DNA of 64,000 bases from Physcomitrium patens (lineage: Eukaryota > Streptophyta > Bryopsida > Funariales > Funariaceae), in the NCBI RefSeq assembly GCF_000002425.4, contig NC_037262.1:4629619-4693618 (forward strand). Direction: 5' to 3'. Shown piece after piece: positions 11,260 to 23,755 of this stretch; within the stretch, counting starts at the first letter, position 1; the number at the start of each line of letters is the position of its first letter. The position numbers were made by a program, and so were the translations under genes. The notes beneath the pieces were generated by a model. The model was not told the origin of the DNA. It did not search any database and saw nothing but the letters and a program-made list of their open reading frames with translations.

Positions 11260-11566
11260 CATTGTTCTATAAGACCTTCAATACATGTTGACTTTGTAAG
11301 ACATATCTTAACTTGCAAGACAATTTTTCTATATGTGTGTTATATAATTAGCTTGTTCTACAAGCTACTAATATATATGCCATGTGATTAACTTATTGAT
11401 TAAGTTTCTAATCTACCAATCAATTACAAAGATATGTAAATTCAAAATCATATCTATGAAGTTTCTAAAAAGCTTTTTTAGAAGATGTTATAAAATTAAT
11501 TTATATTCATCTACTTCTACCTAATCATATAAGTAATTATTGGAGTAAATATGTATATCTAAGACA
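11260..11566 (-). repeat. Minus-strand fragment of A/C/E-type LTR
   Basis: Read on the minus strand it begins TGTCTTAGATATAC and follows the first 300 bp of the chromovirus LTR (compare 60360-60677). It abuts the plus-strand LTR end at 11259, so two related LTR pieces lie in opposite orientation with no spacer. Confidence 0.65.
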
Positions 11567-11573
11567 TCAAGTT

Positions 11574-12811
11574 TAAAATATGTTAAATATTGCATATATT
11601 ATAACAAAAATAATTTTAATAAAATTAAGTAGAAAATATTTTTAAAATAAAGTAGTAATTTAAATATAAAAAAAATTAATATCACATATTTTGTATACAA
11701 AATTTGGTCCTTATTTTGATTTTATATTCTCATTAAATAATTTCTAAATTTTAATTAAATTATTAATTCTTAAAATTGACAACTTATCCTATCTAATTGA
11801 ATAGATTATAAATATAAAAACTTTAATTAATTATTTGATAAAAAATGATATTATATCAATCAAAGAATTATCTAATTTATGTATAATGTGTCAATTTCAA
11901 TTTGATAAAACCTTTACAAAGATGATCAAGTAAGAAATTTTTGTCTTAATACAAATTTTTAATAATTTACACAATTAATGTTAGGGCCATATTTCCAATA
12001 ATTATAAAATTCTTAATATATAAAGTAGCAATATTTTAAAAAATATCTTAAATATAAATTTAAATTAGAAATATTTATTTTTAATTTATTCATGTATTTT
12101 TTACTTGCTACTACTACAATCTAAATTTCTACAAAAGAATCAGCTATATTTATGAAATTATAATATGTAACTAATAATAAAATAGTATTATTATTAAAAT
12201 AAATTATATCATAAAGTAAAATAATAATAATTTCGAACCTTAAATATTAAAAATAGCATATTATATTGTAAATAAAAATTTGATTTGGTATTCATTTTAT
12301 GTGTATATATATAAATATATAACACAAAAATATTATAGAATGATATTTTATTTTTAATTTATTTAATAAAATCATGGTATTCTTTTTTAAATGAAATTTT
12401 CTAATTAAAAAAAATTAATACCAAAAGAAACCTAAAATTAGATTAAATTTTAATAATGCTATTTTTATATCTAATTAATTATAATAAAAAATAAAAAATA
12501 TATATATTAAAATAATAAGAACATAATTTAAAATTTATAAGTATTTGAAATTACTAATAATATTAATTTTTTTATATACTTATATTATAAAACATATAGC
12601 ATAGAAATAAAATTATTTATTCTATTATGTATATTTACACATAATTATTAAGATGATATTTTTTGAAAATTCGTAAAAAATATACAAGTATAATTTAATT
12701 TATTTTCGTATGTATAAATATACGTTTAAGATATGTATATCATTATATGATATCATAATATAATCATATAAAATTTTAAAAAAATCTATTCTTTCCATAT
12801 ATATATATGTG

Positions 12812-12843
<32 letters not shown>

Positions 12844-13100
12844 TGTATATTACCTACCCATTAATATTTTTCATTAATTTATTGAAAAGTAAATAGTGAA
12901 ATAAATGAGGATGATTTACATGAATATTAGATGGTGAAAAAAGACCTAAATTGGGGGGGGGTTACAGTACATCTTATTCTGTGGAAATTGGTTATTTTTA
13001 TGAAAATTTAACCAAGATGTTAGAGAGGGAAAAAGAAAGAAAGAAGGAGGGAAAAAAATAATAATAAATAAATAATACGCTTAAATAAAATACTGAAGTT
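11574..13100. other. AT-rich spacer, no gene seen
   Basis: Very AT-rich, dense in stops on both strands. Only simple repeats are visible, including the TATG run at 12815-12850 and GGGGGGGG near 12953. No coding or retroelement similarity was recognised. Confidence 0.6.
12815..12850. repeat. (TATG)n microsatellite
   Basis: About nine uninterrupted GTAT/TATG units. Confidence 0.9.
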
Positions 13101-13704
13101 TTTTTTACAGTTAACAATTATTTTATCCAATTTAAAAGCTTGGTTCTCTGCATTAAAGACATGCACACATTCCAGGCAAGAAATTTACAAGTTAATGTTT
13201 ATTAGTAAAATAAGATTAGTTAAGAATATCTGTATGATATTTACTATTCTTATATGAAAAGGAACAAAAGAGACTTTCAAACATAAATGTGTCAATCAGC
13301 AATGGAGTGCAGACCCTATCATGGGAACATGGTCTCCAAGAGATAGATCTCATGGTGCTGAGCCACAGCCATTTGTTGAAGACAGAGTTCTGATACCATT
13401 CTGGTACCACACATCAGAGTCCACCCTTTTCCTGAAATGCTCTGAAACCATTTAAAGGCTGCCATACAAGCCCGCAGGGACATCCAGACCTCCTTAATAT
13501 CACACCTTCTACAATATTTATGTATCAAGATATACATTACAGGGATTATAATGTTTGAGAATGAACACAGACTAGTGGCCCAAATTCAAGGCACATTATC
13601 TTTCTGAGTTTTTACTACTTTTAATATGAAAATGTGAACATTACTGGGGAGTTTTGGATTTTGCACTTGGACTGGTAACTTTCATAGTCCGGCAAGACAA
13701 GACT

Positions 13705-13723
13705 GGGGGGGGGGGGGGGGGGG
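13705..13723. repeat. Poly-G tract (19 G)
   Basis: Nineteen consecutive G on the plus strand. Could form quadruplex DNA or be an assembly-sensitive homopolymer. Confidence 0.9.
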
Positions 13724-14328
13724 CAGGTCATGAAGGGTGCAATGGCACAGTCCAAGCGCAGGAGTTATAACTCAGGCCTCATGATAGCCTCAGTCAAAAA
13801 GATGTTGAAATATACTTTGACTGCACGTCCGCCTTGGCTTTGGCATTAGAGCAGGCGCAGTAGCATGTCCAACAGAGCACGGCAAATACCCCTCCACGGC
13901 GACCGTAGCGGTGGTAGCGCTAGGACGAGTCGTCACCAGGTCGCCAACGTAGACTCGCCTCAACCCAAGCGTGGTAACTGCTGGATGCTGATGTCCTCTT
14001 GGCAGCAGAGGATGGGGGGTTTCATAAGTGGCACAAGCAATCGGGAAGTCTGACACGACTAGCCACCTCGCCAAGGACGTACCCTCAGCAGGCGAATAGA
14101 GATTAATGTCGTTTATTATTAGTAGATGGTGGTGGTGGTGGTAGCTACTGGTTTTTGTTAGAGAAAGCGAGGTTGGGCAAAGTCACTGGCTTTTGCGTGA
14201 TTTTATGTCCATTCAGCGACAGTAAAGGACGCAACTTATGGTGAAGTTTTAGTGGAGCTGGAGCAGGTGAGGAACAGCAAGCTAAACAGGGAAGCCAATC
14301 TTAAAAGGCTATTTTCGATGACACCCCT

Positions 14329-14343
14329 CCCCCCCCCCCCCCC
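14329..14343. repeat. Poly-C tract (15 C)
   Basis: Fifteen consecutive C, preceded by ACACCCCT; 605 bp after the poly-G run. Confidence 0.9.
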
Positions 14344-14525
14344 ATGAAATCTGTTCATGTTGCAGCTTTGCATCGATTGAGAGCTCCGCATTGGAAATCC
14401 AGGCTCCGCTTTGAAGTCTGATTTTCATTGTGATCACTGTCAGTGAAATGATCATTAAAGGACTTCTTTTTGGGTGGTTCTGGAAGTCTGCGAGATTGCT
14501 TCTTGGGCCCACCATGTGAGGTTTT

Positions 14526-14603
14526 ATATGTGTGTGTGGGTGTGTATGTGTGTGCGTGTATATATATATATATATATATGTGTGTATATATATATGTATA
14601 TAT
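14526..14603. repeat. TG/TA compound microsatellite
   Basis: Alternating TG then TA units, with two short interruptions. Confidence 0.88.
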
Positions 14604-16115
14604 TCAAGTGTACGGTTCTGATTCTCTTTGGGCGTACATAAACAAAAAGTTCTCTTCGAAGAGCAAGATTGTGATGCACCAAAAAATTAGAGAAGCTGGC
14701 GCCCTGCACTCAGAACTAGATCACACCAATGCGCAGTGTTTTGCAGTGAGATTTATTTCTTGACCGGTTTCTAACTTCATTGACATCTCTGTGTGCCCCC
14801 TCAATCAATGTCATCCTTCAATATCTCAGCAGCAACTTACATACCAATTCTCAGCTGTAGCACAAACCAGTCACCCACCCGTTTCCAGGGAGCCAGTGTC
14901 CCCACGACTACCTTTTTAGGGCCGATCTTGCATCACCATAGTTGCAAACATGGACTTAAGATACTTGTAACCACCTAAGAACAGACTAGTGCAAGGATCC
15001 TTCCAAGTGTTTCTTTGGACGTCTAGGTCAGAAACTGGCCTTTCTAACAGCTGTTTCGAGTCTCGGAATCCCTTGACAGCTGATCGGTGAGCCACAGGGT
15101 GCCGAAATGAATATCTATGACGCAATCCATCCAACCCAGCAAGGCAGTCAGAGGACTCAGGACTGGCCAGTCTTCTGTTGCACTGCTCGGTGTTCAGCGA
15201 GCACCGTCAAAAATTAGACCAAAGAGAGATTTGCGATGTGTCCGACGGAAAGATAATGCTCTAAATAGATCGGTGACAGAGAATACTATTGCAAAGTGAC
15301 ATGAACTTACGCCGCACGAGAGTAACCATAAACCAACTAGACATAAACTAACCAGGAAAAAGTAATGTTTGTCAGAACTACACAACTACGTTATGTTTGC
15401 AAAGTACTGTACTGAAGCCCTCTGCTTCACTATCCTGTTACTCTACGGCCATATCCAGATGCCACACAAGCGTCCTTTCCTTGCTTCACCTCCCACCAGA
15501 ATGCCAGAATGAAAGGTTGGCAACCAAATGGCACTAACATAAAAAGCAACAGTCTCAGACTTCTATTCAGTATGACTGGTTGGATGCACGTCGTTATCCT
15601 GCAGTGCTTTAGTCCGGAGCTGTGACCTCATACTGAGTCACAGCCATATTCAACCTTCCCACTTCGCAGCTTTCGCTATAAACCCATTCAACAATCTCAC
15701 GTATTGGGACTACAACAACGTGTCACTTCTATACGAGTTGAAGATCAGTACACGTGAGACAGTAATGCAAACTACAGCAAGGGCAGTAACATCTACAGTC
15801 CATGTCAGACTCGAAAACGAAGTCTCTGCAACCATGGACATAAAACAACAGGAAACAACCATGACAGATTGCCACACGACGAGTGAGCACAAAAAGAGTT
15901 TGATAATGCAACCTACACGATCAATTCCGTAAGTAGTGTACAATGCAAGGGGAGAGAGACATTCTTACTCCCGGTGTATAACAATCTAAAGTAATGAGCA
16001 TTGGAAGGTCTTAACCTTCGCCAGTGCTCAGTACTAGAAGCCGCCAGTGAATAGGCTTCTCGGTGAATACTTGGCTCACTTGATAAGCTACTACAAAATT
16101 GATGTTCCCCAGCTC

Positions 16116-16280
16116 ACCAAAAATGAGGTGATCAACCTCCGATTCCCGTTCAATGTATGCTCAAATCATGATCTCATGGGGTCATATTACTACTGTACTC
16201 CTATAAACTACCCACTCCTGCAGGTCGGTCGATGAGCGTTCTACCTCACCGCCAACGAAGCAAGACACCTACAAAATTAG
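16116..16280 (-). other. Segment downstream of CRF gene 1 shared with CRF gene 2
   Basis: The segment AAAAATGAGGT ... TTCCCGTT(C/T)AATGTA ... CATGGGGT ... CTACAAAA recurs, diverged, at 26647-26786, at nearly the same distance beyond the stop codon of each CRF gene (about 220-360 bp). It is therefore part of the duplicated unit, probably 3' UTR or a 3' flank. Confidence 0.6.
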
Positions 16281-16496
16281 GTGGAGCTCTAGTCGGCTAA
16301 GAACAATATTAAAACCAATTGTTCCAACCTTTAAAAGAGCTCCCGTAACGAGATACCTCGCATCCCTGCCTTTAAGGACAAACGGTGAACATATTACCGT
16401 GCTAATGGATCGTTCCACGCCGGCAGTTGGAAAAATAAATAAAAATGGGACAGAGCAGGAAAAAAAATCCTGAAACTCCTCGAGAGGGCTCGTTAT

Positions 16497-18107
16497 TTAA
16501 ACAACCAGAACGTCGCTGATGTTCAACCAGTTCATGCTCTCGTTCTCGTCGCAATCGAATGCCAGATTGCCCAAGTCACCTTCCAGAAAACTGAACCCAG
16601 TCGAAATGTCTAGTAAATCAGCTGAAGCACCACAATCGCCATCAACACCTGGAAAATCGAACAAGAAGTTGTCCGATAAAAACACTTCTCCTAAGTCGCA
16701 AGCACTTTGGACTTCAACAAGGCAGTTGCTCTCATTCAAGCTCTCCGAGTCAGAGGAATTTTCAGAGCTACTTCCAAAGGAGTTGTCGACACCTGCTTCT
16801 GTGGAGAATGGCTCACAAGCCGTGAGGTTAGAGCAAGGTGATCCCTCGGACCCATCTACACTAAATGACGAGGGTGAACCCATGAAGTACCCACACTTCT
16901 CACTCAAACTATCTAAGTCATCACCAGAATTCTCGAAGTCGTCGCTTAAGTTGTCGAACAGAAGGTCATCTCCCATTAATTCCTCTCCAATGCTGCCGCA
17001 CATATCCAACATGTGCAAACCCTCGACCTCGCAGCGCTGCATACAACTCTCTGTACTGTCCGCGTCCATAATCCTCTCAACTTCCACAGCGCACAATGGC
17101 TCCGAACTACACCCACCTCTCCCAACTTCCACCTCCTTCCTCTCACACGTCACCCCCTCCTTCTTACAACTTCGAGACCCCTTCGCCAATGCCTCAACTT
17201 TCTTCGTGCTCTTCTTCGACAACACCTCACACGCGGATTTCGTCGTCGTCGCTACTTCAACCTTCCTCCCCGCACTGAAATTCGTATGCGCAGTGGGTCC
17301 GCGAATCTCCCGCGCAGCTTTATCGTATGCCTCTGCTGCTTGCTCCGCGGTGTCGTACGTTCCCAACCATAGCCGAACTCCTTTAGAAGGATCCCGGATC
17401 TCGGCGGCCCACTTCCCCCACGGCCTTTGTCTTACGCCCCTGTACTTCTGAGGCTTGCCGTCGCTCTTGGCCGGAACTGAGTCAGCTATCGCTGCTGGCT
17501 TAGTCGAAGCGAGAGGTTTGGCATTGAACACTGCAATGCTTTTACCAACACTAACTGAAGGAGCAGCGCTGCTGTTCTTTGTCTTCGCTGCAGCCAAGGT
17601 TGCAGTAACCCTGGGCACCTTCTTCTCTGATACCTTGGGAGCTTTCAACCTCGACTGCCAAGACTTGTCATAAAAATTGGAGGATTCCAACATGGACTCT
17701 CTATCACCCGGACTTGCATAGCTCACTGGACAAAGCATAGTCTCGGCAGTGAACGCGCTGTGAGAAGACTGCGTTTCAGTCTCGTTGAATTCATTGTCAG
17801 AGGAAAACTCGTCCTCCGTGATGGATTGGCTCTCCATCTGAATCTCCTGGACAAATCTTTTGTGAGGATTGCGCGCTAGCTGGAAACTATCCTCCTCATC
17901 ACCGGACGAATCTGTCGCGTCGGGGTCCGTGCATATCACTCTCACTCTCTTTGGAACCCTCTGAAACCTGAGTACAACACCCTCGTCATCGGAAGATGAA
18001 GAGTAATCTCGCTTCAGGGCCTTTCGAGGCGCGACGGTGAAGGTCTTCCTCTTGGGCGGAGAATCAGGTTTCACGCCACTACTAAAAATCTCACTGTAAC
18101 CCGGCAT
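16497..18107 (-). CDS. CRF: Cytokinin response factor (AP2/ERF transcription factor), copy 1
   Basis: Single-exon gene of 536 aa. I start at ATG 18107 ([11 protein letters not shown]), because the open frame upstream to 18146 begins with TTG and has no earlier ATG. The CRF domain is at about 53-91 ([20 protein letters not shown], then RFVQEIQM). The AP2/ERF DNA-binding domain is at about 221-278 ([20 protein letters not shown] ... [14 protein letters not shown] ... HTNF), with the Ala/Asp pair of the ERF class. A SPSSF motif (about 411-415), resembling the conserved CRF phosphorylation site, follows, with an acidic C-terminus ([13 protein letters not shown]; final [11 protein letters not shown]) as possible activation domain. 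CRFs act in the nucleus downstream of cytokinin signalling and bind GCC-box-like DNA; this role is known for the family. It is longer than typical angiosperm CRFs (about 300-400 aa). No break is seen. Confidence 0.95.
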   Translation of the reverse strand: MPGYSEIFSSGVKPDSPPKRKTFTVAPRKALKRDYSSSSDDEGVVLRFQRVPKRVRVICTDPDATDSSGDEEDSFQLARNPHKRFVQEIQMESQSITEDEFSSDNEFNETETQSSHSAFTAETMLCPVSYASPGDRESMLESSNFYDKSWQSRLKAPKVSEKKVPRVTATLAAAKTKNSSAAPSVSVGKSIAVFNAKPLASTKPAAIADSVPAKSDGKPQKYRGVRQRPWGKWAAEIRDPSKGVRLWLGTYDTAEQAAEAYDKAAREIRGPTAHTNFSAGRKVEVATTTKSACEVLSKKSTKKVEALAKGSRSCKKEGVTCERKEVEVGRGGCSSEPLCAVEVERIMDADSTESCMQRCEVEGLHMLDMCGSIGEELMGDDLLFDNLSDDFENSGDDLDSLSEKCGYFMGSPSSFSVDGSEGSPCSNLTACEPFSTEAGVDNSFGSSSENSSDSESLNESNCLVEVQSACDLGEVFLSDNFLFDFPGVDGDCGASADLLDISTGFSFLEGDLGNLAFDCDENESMNWLNISDVLVV

Positions 18108-21100
18108 CTTGACTACAGCTCTTCTGAATCCTGAAAATGATTCCAAACTTTCGAAAAACTAAATGCGACCAAGTGCGTGCACAGTCTCTACTACCTCTAA
18201 CCAAGCTGTCCCTACGTCGCTTTAGAGCTTCTTCACAGTTACTGCAAAACTCGGCAGAAAGAAGCACACATATAGTCGTCAAACCCAGCGCAATTGAAAC
18301 ATACTACAATGTGTACCCATTAATTCATTCTAAGCTCCTCTTCCTCGTTGTTCTTGGCAGGGGCAACAGCTCTACCACCGGAACTTAGCGAGATAAATGA
18401 CAATCTAGCAGGCTCGAAACAAACGTTTCTTCGGCAGGAGGAGACACGGCCGTCAACACTGAGTGGACTTACAGGAAGAGGGGCAATTGAACTTGTGGGG
18501 GAGTGGAGCGAGGGGAGAGACGGAGAGAATTCAATTTACAGAGGCAACCTGGCTATCATGGATACTCATTATGTTCTGTACTGCGCCTCCATAATATTAT
18601 ACTATTTCATCAAACAATATCTGTCACCCCGCTTTTGTCTCTGACGCACCTCAATCTTCACCTACGGGCCAGTTTTGTTATCTGTCCTGATGTTTCATTT
18701 TCTCACGCTGGGTCCAGGTTTATTAACTTACCCTGCGCTTCACACGAAGTGAAGGGCCTCTTCACTTTTTCACCCCCTAGTTTGCATTTTCGAGCTCCAA
18801 ACAGATCTCTGTCTTCAACAACAATGAACAGTTTGTGTGCTACCTCTGGAGTGATGAGAGATTCGTGCATGGATTCTGCATCACACAAGTAAACATATTT
18901 CATTTCAACCAACTTAGTGTGAAGTTTCCCAGTGAACCCACTTCATGTCAGTCCATATTTCTTTCTATTTGGCACTTTTCATTTGTTTCTGGATTTTTTT
19001 TTACCGGGGGTAAGTTTCACCAACCAGATTTCAAATCTACAAGAAGACAACGAGAAAGGGGGGAAATAAGGACTGGCATCACCCAGCTTTCCGAAGTTAA
19101 TCTACGGCATTGTGCTCCGCTCCACCGATTTGACTCCAGACAGAATTCATGCATCACTTCGCTCCATGAATCTGCAGCGGCATGGAATGCCTTTTTCTGG
19201 ACTTCGCAATCGAAGTAGTTGCGATGGCGAGAAGGAATAAAACCGTAAATAAAAAGAAAAAATATATAAACAAGGGTGTAATTGAGAGGAAAGGGCAGTG
19301 CGATTACTGCAATTTGAATCAGGCCGCCAATATTAGATCGCGGCGCGTGAACTGGGGCTCCTTTCTTGCTCGGTTTCGGATTCGAGACACTCAACCACCA
19401 CGAGAAAAAGGAAGGAGCCCCTGCGTTGCTGAAAATAGAACCGGGCGATGCAGAAGTCATCGCCTTCGGGGGGAGTGCATACACACATCGGCAGCACGGG
19501 CCTGCGCGTGCATTCACGCCATGCTGCTGCTTCCATTTGCACCATGTTTTACAGCGGCCCCTCTTTTCTTTGCTTTTTCTTTTCCTTTCCTTCTCTGCTG
19601 CCTTTTGCCTCATTATGAACCATGTGGTTTCTGCACTTTGCTCGCATGCGCACACAGCCCCCATTTGTGCTGATGTCAACAGATTTTTGGGTTTCGAGCC
19701 TCCACAACGCTGTTTCCAAATACAGCAAACGTACAACCCTGAGGGGAAACTCATTAACTACTGTGCACAGAGGGGGACCGGAGGAGGAGGTTCGGCAGCA
19801 GCGCGGCGCTCGAAGCTGAAGCTCGGTAGGTTCGGAAACGAGGTGAGCAAATGCTTCCACGCTTTTGACTTGAATATGTTGCTAATGTTGGGGCGGAAGC
19901 CCATGCTTCCAATTGTACACAACAAAAATATCCCCCAAAACTGCGACTTTTAGTCATCTGAACCCACCTCTCATGTTGCTGATGTTGTGTAATGATTGTG
20001 AAATGCGGTGTTTTGGAGGTGATGTAAAGTCTTGCCTTTTAGTTGTCAACTTTACAACCACATGTAAGCATAATCGTGTGTATGAGTATGATTATATATA
20101 TATATATATATATGTGGGTGTGTCTATTTATACACACAGTGTTCGAGTTTCTACATCTTATAATGTAGAATTCTACACAACTTGGAAAAAATAGTCTATG
20201 ACAATTGGTTGTAAAGAATTCCTTAAAGTTGAATGCTATAATAACCAAGTATAATAAAAGATTGTTGTAGATTTCTTGGCACCTTCTATTAAAAGCACCA
20301 AGTTTTGACATGAACCAACTATACAACTCATGGGAGATGAGTTTTGTTGCATTAAGAGCCACGAGGTATGAAAAACAATACACTTCTGAAATGTTTTCTT
20401 TCAAAAAAGAAAGTGAATCTTAAAACATTGATTTATAACAAGCCAAATTTCCCCACCTTTTGTACCTTTCACGCCTTCTTCTTTGTCATCTTTTCTTTAT
20501 CTGTTATAATTCAAGATGAATGCCTTTTTTTCATTATTTTTTATTGAATCCCATCCGTGTTTGAAGTAATAGCTAGTGGCATACACTGAAGTTTTTGACA
20601 ATCTAAATACCTTCATTTTATAACAGAGTCTATTTTTCATACATTCTTCAAACAGCTAAGAATAAATATGATTTTATGATCTTGCAAGAAGCATAATCAA
20701 TAGACACCCTCGAAGCTTTTTATTATTATTATTATCATTATTTTATTTTATCTTTATACTTATTTCACACTCATTGTTGTCATTCTAAAAAAAGAACAAT
20801 TAGTTTTCTTTTTCTTTTTCTTTTGAAATGAACTTTGTATTGAGCTTATGGTGGAAATCACCCATTTTCAAGATTGATTTTTGATTTTCGATTTGGTTTA
20901 TTTTGTAATTATTTGTTTTATATTGGAAGAAACCCCTTATGTTGGATTTTGTACAACTGCCACCATGTATTTTCTTCTTCTTACATTCTTCCCAGCATTA
21001 AGAAATGTGTTTCAACCTTGTAACTCATTGTATTAAACTTCAATATGTTATTACCAAAAAAAATGTAGCATTCAATTGGTTTAGAAACAAAATCTCCTTT

Positions 21101-21420
21101 CATTGATTATATGATGATATAGAACAAAGTAAAACACTTTGTCCCTACCAACATTTTTATTAGCTTAACACATACAACCTCAAGTTTTAGACTAATTTTG
21201 GCTATCAACATACTTCATAGCAGCCATAACATGTCTCATTGAACACAATTTATGTTTGTTCTTATTTTTTTAAAAATTAAGTCAAATCTCCAATTCAGAA
21301 ACATTTTATATTAAGTCCATAAAAGCGCTAATCCACTCTTCCCCACCAAAGAGACATCCCCTACAGACTCCAACTAAGAGTGCAAGTAAAAAGAAGAAAG
21401 AAAAAAATTCATAAAGGAAA
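18108..21420. other. Upstream flank of CRF gene 1, no further gene recognised
   Basis: Promoter and spacer. GC-rich to about 19950, where open frames of up to 245 codons overlap on both strands without domains or plausible protein composition; AT-rich after that. A (TA)n run lies at 20093-20112. No clear TATA box could be assigned. Confidence 0.5.
20093..20112. repeat. (TA)n microsatellite
   Basis: About ten TA units. Confidence 0.85.
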
Positions 21421-23190
21421 CTCCAATCAGTGAAAGAGGTTGTTCATCTCTTCACCAGTCGCTCTCTCCCATAAAACGTGTCCTCCTGTATTGTAAACGC
21501 AGACACACAGACACACATCCCCCAACGAAGTAATGGACCATGGCAGAAAGAGAGGTGAACCATGGTAAAACGAAGAGGAGAAAACGGAGTAGGAGGAGAA
21601 AGAAAAAGAAAACCTGGCCAACAAACAAACAGTGCAGGATATGGGAAGGTGTAACAGAGCCTGCAAAGAGGCGAGCACCGTTTTTGACCCGGTGAGTGGG
21701 AGCAAGCAAGCAAGTAACCAAGCGAGAGATCAGACGCGGAGGGGCAGGGAGGGGCAGAGGGGTGGGCATCTGAGCACAAACAAGTGTGTCTCTGACGGCG
21801 GCTACGGCGCGCTGTGTGTGAGGACCCGGGACTTGGTTGGGAGTCACTTCTCCGACTGCCCCCACTTGGACCCAGGCGGCTCCTGCCCATTAATGCCGAC
21901 GCGGTCGCCACCCAGCAAATACGCCTTTACCATCACCACGAGTGCGCCACTACTCAAGTCTAGCTCTACGTCACCGGGATCAGGCTCTCATTACAGCCCT
22001 CCGATTGTGGGGGGTTGGAACCATCGCTACCTAGTACTGCTCCCCCCATCGTTATTTTTAAAACCTGCCCGAACTGATGCTTGTATTCGTTTCCTTTTTT
22101 CAGAAACTGTGACCAGCTTGGCATCGCTGTTCGAATCGACGCTGTGGGAAAAAGAAAGCAGGTGGGAGAGAGGATGCTTTGGTGCTGGGTGCTTCCTGGT
22201 GTCACTGCGGTGTTCCTATTCCCTAACGAGTCTTGTAATACGTGAAGTCGCAAATTTAAACCCACGTCATGGGGTAATGCTGCTGTCTGTGAAGAATTCC
22301 TTGTCAGTTTTGTCAGAGTTTAACTGGCGATTTATACCCGTATATTGATACTAGGAGGAAAATACATCTTGTGTACAGTTACGACACTTGTCGGAACTCG
22401 GCTTTGGCGTCTCTGGCAACTGCAGGCACTCGCAGGACCATCCATCACAAGGACGGCACCGAAACCGGCAGGTGCGTGTCAGGAGCATGACGTGGAGCCA
22501 GAATTGTGTCCAAAAAGAGGAAGTGGTGGAACGGAATCATATCCCATTTATCGAACGGATCAAATATAGGCGACCACTGTACCCTTGAAGGCCAGGCTCC
22601 AGGGCTGGCTACTCGTCGACGGTTGGTCAATCGCTTACTGTAGCCATTTCCTGGTCATGGGACACATGGAGTCACCTATATCGACAGTTACAAATGCTTG
22701 CATCTGATTCCTGATCCCTTTCCTAGATATAGTGCCTCCGTCACTGTCCATATTCTGGTACTATATCCCCAATTGGTAAATGGTGCAGCTTCCCAAAGGA
22801 GTGCCTCAAAGCGGAACTTATAACCAGAAAGCACATGTTTCACATCCTGCGCTGAATGCGAAGATCCATCTACAGTCGCTTAAATCATGGTGTTCTTGAT
22901 TTTAAACTGCAACCTCAGCAAGTGAAGGTTCACCGTGACCCACCGATATGTAGAAGTTACTGCTTCCCCAATTGTGGGCACGGCTTGGATGGCCTTGGGT
23001 GCCGCAATTTTTCTTTTTTTGACCGAGGCATTAGAAATGCTCCCCGATCTCCTTCTTGCTTCTTATATTCTGATCGGAGTCAGCAAAGGAGTGGGAAAAT
23101 TCGAGATGAAATCTACCTGGTGCACCACTAGACACCGTAAAACATTATTTACAACACATTTTACAAAGAATGATGGCCACAGGTAGAATC
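21421..23190. other. Mixed-composition spacer, no gene recognised
   Basis: Contains a CA/GA-rich stretch (21500-21620) and overlapping open frames on both strands (up to 238 codons on the plus strand at 21632-22348) with low-complexity, Ser/Pro-rich translations and no known domain. Treated as non-coding. Confidence 0.4.
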
Positions 23191-23191
23191 T

Positions 23192-23755
23192 TTAGCGTTT
23201 CAATTCGGTGGAGGTAATACTAAGTGCCTCCGACCATCGCCAGATTTTCAACGTATCAACAATTTGGCATCTTAGTTCTAGTGGCTTCCACAATTCACCT
23301 ACGGAGCCCGTTGAAAATTTTCCTCGTACTGTAGCTGCCAACTTGACGTAGTCTACACAGTGCATGGGGTAGTTAACTCTTCCACAACTGACGTTGTCTA
23401 AAGCTTCTTTCGACATGTATTCTCCGGGCCACTTGACGACAAACTTGTGGAATGGGCGTAGATCTCTAGCAAGCATCGCAGACCTTCCTTCAAGGCTCCG
23501 AATGAGAACCCAGGAGCTTGTGAGCAGAACGCCGAAGCCCACAATAACGACTCTGCCATCTCCAAAGAAACGGCTCCTCCACCGCCTCAATCTCAGCATG
23601 ACTGATAGAAAACTTGTCTTGAATGGCCACAAAACACGATCTCCGACCTGCTTCCTTGATTGCTGGTCCCATTTCCTAAGCACCATCTGCCACATTTCTA
23701 TTGAAAAATTCATGCTGCTATAGTTAGCATTTACAGGTGGTGGAGAGAGACCCAT
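23192..23755 (-). CDS. Hypothetical protein, 187 codons, weak support
   Basis: Open frame MGLSPPPVNANYSSM... ending SITSTELKR. It contains a hydrophobic stretch, VVIVGFGVLLTSSWVL (about residues 69-84), and the tail has a protein-like mix (FHKFVVKWPGEYMSKEALD). I do not recognise a family. Length and composition make chance less likely than for neighbouring frames, but there is no homology, splice or promoter evidence, and a 109-codon frame lies opposite it. It could be an exon or pseudogene fragment. Confidence 0.2.
   Translation of the reverse strand: MGLSPPPVNANYSSMNFSIEMWQMVLRKWDQQSRKQVGDRVLWPFKTSFLSVMLRLRRWRSRFFGDGRVVIVGFGVLLTSSWVLIRSLEGRSAMLARDLRPFHKFVVKWPGEYMSKEALDNVSCGRVNYPMHCVDYVKLAATVRGKFSTGSVGELWKPLELRCQIVDTLKIWRWSEALSITSTELKR

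Larger units (their letters stand above)
13101..16115. other. Spacer of higher GC downstream of CRF gene 1, no gene recognised
   Basis: Composition changes from AT-rich to mixed. The only open frames are short (under 100 codons), overlap on both strands and show no domain. It holds a G19 run (13705-13723), a C15 run (14329-14343) and a TG/TA microsatellite (14526-14603). Confidence 0.5.

Noticed and set aside
16519..17673. Long plus-strand open frames (up to 310 codons) opposite CRF gene 1, and the same at 27346-28176 opposite CRF gene 2
   Set aside because: They are antisense shadows of the GC-rich coding strand. Their translations have no domain, and the repeated frames only reflect the near-identical AP2 region.
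19017..19754. 245-codon minus-strand frame
   Set aside because: Overlapped by several equally long frames on both strands in a GC-rich stretch. The translation is Cys/Lys/Ser-rich without domain, so probably chance.
21632..22348. 238-codon plus-strand frame
   Set aside because: Low-complexity Ser/Pro-rich translation, with overlapping minus-strand frames over the same bases and no recognised domain.
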